The position numbers and the translations under genes are program-made. Source: Achromobacter sp. AONIH1 (lineage in GTDB: Bacteria; Pseudomonadota; Gammaproteobacteria; Burkholderiales; Burkholderiaceae_B). From it: 64,000 bases of DNA. Position 1 is the stretch's first letter, and each line of letters begins with the position of its first letter. Where the stretch lies: NCBI RefSeq assembly GCF_002902905.1, contig NZ_CP026124.1, positions 4,092,001 through 4,156,000 on the forward strand, given 5' to 3'. The notes beneath the pieces were generated by a model, which searched no databases, was not told where the DNA came from, and was given only the letters and a program-made list of their open reading frames with translations. Positions 63,167 through 64,000 of this stretch are shown piece by piece.

Positions 63167-63958
63167 CTAGCTGCCGCCGAACCAGTTGTAGCCCTGGTCC
63201 TCCCAGTAGCCGCCCGGGTAGGTGTTGGTGACGAAGATCGCCTGGATATGCTTGGGGTTCTTGTATCCAAGCTTGGTGGGCATGCGCAGCTTCATCGGGA
63301 AGCCGTATTCCGGCGGCAGGGTCTTGCCGTCGTAGGTCAGCGCCAGAATGGTCTGCGCATGCAAAGCAGTGGGCATGTCGATGCTGGTGTAGTAGTCGTC
63401 GGCGCACTTGAAGCCCACGTAGCGCGCGCTCAGGTCGGCGCCGACGCGCTTGAGGAAGGCCGAGAACGGCACGCCGCCCCATTTGCCGATGGCGCTCCAG
63501 CCCTCGACGCAGATGTGGCGCGTCACCTGGTCGATCTGCGCCATCCGCCGCAGCTCGTCCAGCCGCCACTGGCGTTTGTCCGCGACCAGGCCGCTGACCT
63601 CCAGGCGGAACGATTCCTCGTCCACGTGCCGGACCTCGTCGATGCCGTAATAGGCATTGAACGGAAACGGCCGCGTGATCATCGATTCCGGATAGGTGGG
63701 CGCGAGCTTGTCGGGGTCGAACAGCCAGGCCTGCACGCGGTCGTTCCAGCGCGAGACGACGCCCAGCGCTTTTTCCGCGCTTTCGTTGTCCGACAGCGAG
63801 CAGCCGGACAGCATGGCCAGGCCGCCCAGCGTCAGTCCACGAGCGAGGAAGGCGCGGCGGGCGGGCGCGTCCAGGCGACGCTCCACCAGGCGCGAGGCTT
63901 CGCGCAACACGGCCGGGCCGTCGATGCCGGGCAGGGACAGGGGTTTGCGAGGCTTCAC
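63167..63958 (-). CDS. YedY/MsrP-like molybdopterin-dependent methionine sulfoxide reductase
   Basis: 263 residues, sulfite-oxidase fold. A twin-arginine signal (ARRAFLARGLTLGGLAMLSGCS) with an LSGC lipobox suggests Tat export and possible lipidation. The molybdenum-ligand cysteine is in RHICVEGWSAIGKWGGVPFSAFL (about residue 150). The C-terminus KLGYKNPKHIQAIFVTNTYPGGYWEDQGYNWFGGS is typical of the YedY1 subgroup. Start is GTG 63958 with AAGGAG before it. It probably reduces methionine sulfoxides on exported proteins such as the repeat protein at 62804, using electrons from a membrane cytochrome. A sulfite dehydrogenase role is an alternative, given Xsc elsewhere, but the neighbours favour methionine repair. 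Confidence 0.88.
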   Translation of the reverse strand: MKPRKPLSLPGIDGPAVLREASRLVERRLDAPARRAFLARGLTLGGLAMLSGCSLSDNESAEKALGVVSRWNDRVQAWLFDPDKLAPTYPESMITRPFPFNAYYGIDEVRHVDEESFRLEVSGLVADKRQWRLDELRRMAQIDQVTRHICVEGWSAIGKWGGVPFSAFLKRVGADLSARYVGFKCADDYYTSIDMPTALHAQTILALTYDGKTLPPEYGFPMKLRMPTKLGYKNPKHIQAIFVTNTYPGGYWEDQGYNWFGGS

Positions 63959-63968
63959 GTGCGACTCC

Positions 63969-64000
63969 TTACTTTCCGCGGATCATGGCGAGCAGGCTGC
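63969..64000 (-). CDS. 3' end of a probable membrane cytochrome (YedZ1-like), truncated by window edge
   Basis: Only the final ten codons are in the window (SLLAMIRGK then TAA at 63971-63969). The stop lies 11 bp before the molybdoenzyme start, so the two are probably one operon. In MsrP/YedY1 systems the adjacent gene encodes the heme b membrane subunit; this assignment rests on position and cannot be checked here. Confidence 0.45.
   Translation of the reverse strand, partial: SLLAMIRGK

Noticed and set aside
62664..63170. Open frame on the plus strand reading repeated MPSLDMP-like units
   Set aside because: It is the complement of the MXKDX-repeat gene. The minus strand has the signal peptide, ribosome binding site context and co-directional neighbours.
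63167..63958. Sulfite dehydrogenase for sulfite from Xsc
   Set aside because: The sulfite-oxidase fold allows it, but the gene is 40 kb from the tau genes and embedded with msrA, msrB and a Met-rich protein, so methionine sulfoxide reduction is the better reading.

Overview
The DNA is very GC-rich, densely coded, and has short intergenic gaps. Gene content (taurine dehydrogenase/Xsc sulfonate pathway, IclR and Lrp regulators, many ABC importers, an FlhD-like protein, a CesT-type secretion chaperone, an MXKDX-repeat protein) suggests a chromosomal segment of a metabolically versatile betaproteobacterium, most likely Alcaligenaceae (Bordetella/Achromobacter group). The genus is an inference from gene style, not from a marker gene. 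No rRNA, tRNA, CRISPR array, transposase or integrase was seen.

Layout. 1-3.7 kb: an IclR regulator divergent from xsc-pta (sulfoacetaldehyde to acetyl phosphate to acetyl-CoA). 3.7-6.8 kb: a DUF4240 protein, an Lrp-type regulator and a divergent class V PLP enzyme. 6.9-15.3 kb: a five-gene oligopeptide-type ABC importer followed by an amidohydrolase and a G3E GTPase. 15.5-22 kb: tauXY (taurine dehydrogenase), tauR (MocR-type regulator) and tauABC (uptake). Together with xsc-pta these encode taurine import and conversion to acetyl-CoA plus sulfite. 22.1-24.7 kb: an accessory-looking trio of CesT-like chaperone, hydrophobic 422-residue protein and SUFU-domain protein. 24.7-33.5 kb: a sugar-acid cluster with a KdgR-like IclR regulator, FAH hydrolase, SDR, split UxaA dehydratase, polar-amino-acid-type ABC importer and an enolase-superfamily dehydratase, arranged around a divergent promoter with three GAAA-N5/6-TTTC sites.

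33.5-39 kb: folE, then a cache-domain sensor kinase and NarL-type regulator divergent from cstA-ybdD. 39-53.3 kb is mixed housekeeping: DyP peroxidase, MFS exporter with Lrp regulator, metallophosphoesterase, lactate-dehydrogenase-like flavoenzyme, psd, ABC-F ATPase, CitE-like lyase, orphan response regulator, D-amino-acid-dehydrogenase-like enzyme and DAHP synthase. 53.5-61.4 kb: REC-EAL protein, DUF4139 protein, a lone FlhD-like protein divergent from a DUF2325 protein that has a Fur-box-like promoter, an MFS transporter, a DAPG-hydrolase-like protein with divergent TetR regulator, and dps.

61.4-64 kb (minus strand): an apparent operon for repairing oxidised methionine outside the cytoplasm. 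It contains the end of a probable membrane cytochrome, a YedY-type molybdoenzyme, an exported methionine-rich MXKDX-repeat protein, and exported MsrB and MsrA. This is the most interesting system in the window. The next most interesting are the possible taurine-conjugate salvage island (6.8-22 kb) and the chaperone/hydrophobic protein/SUFU trio.
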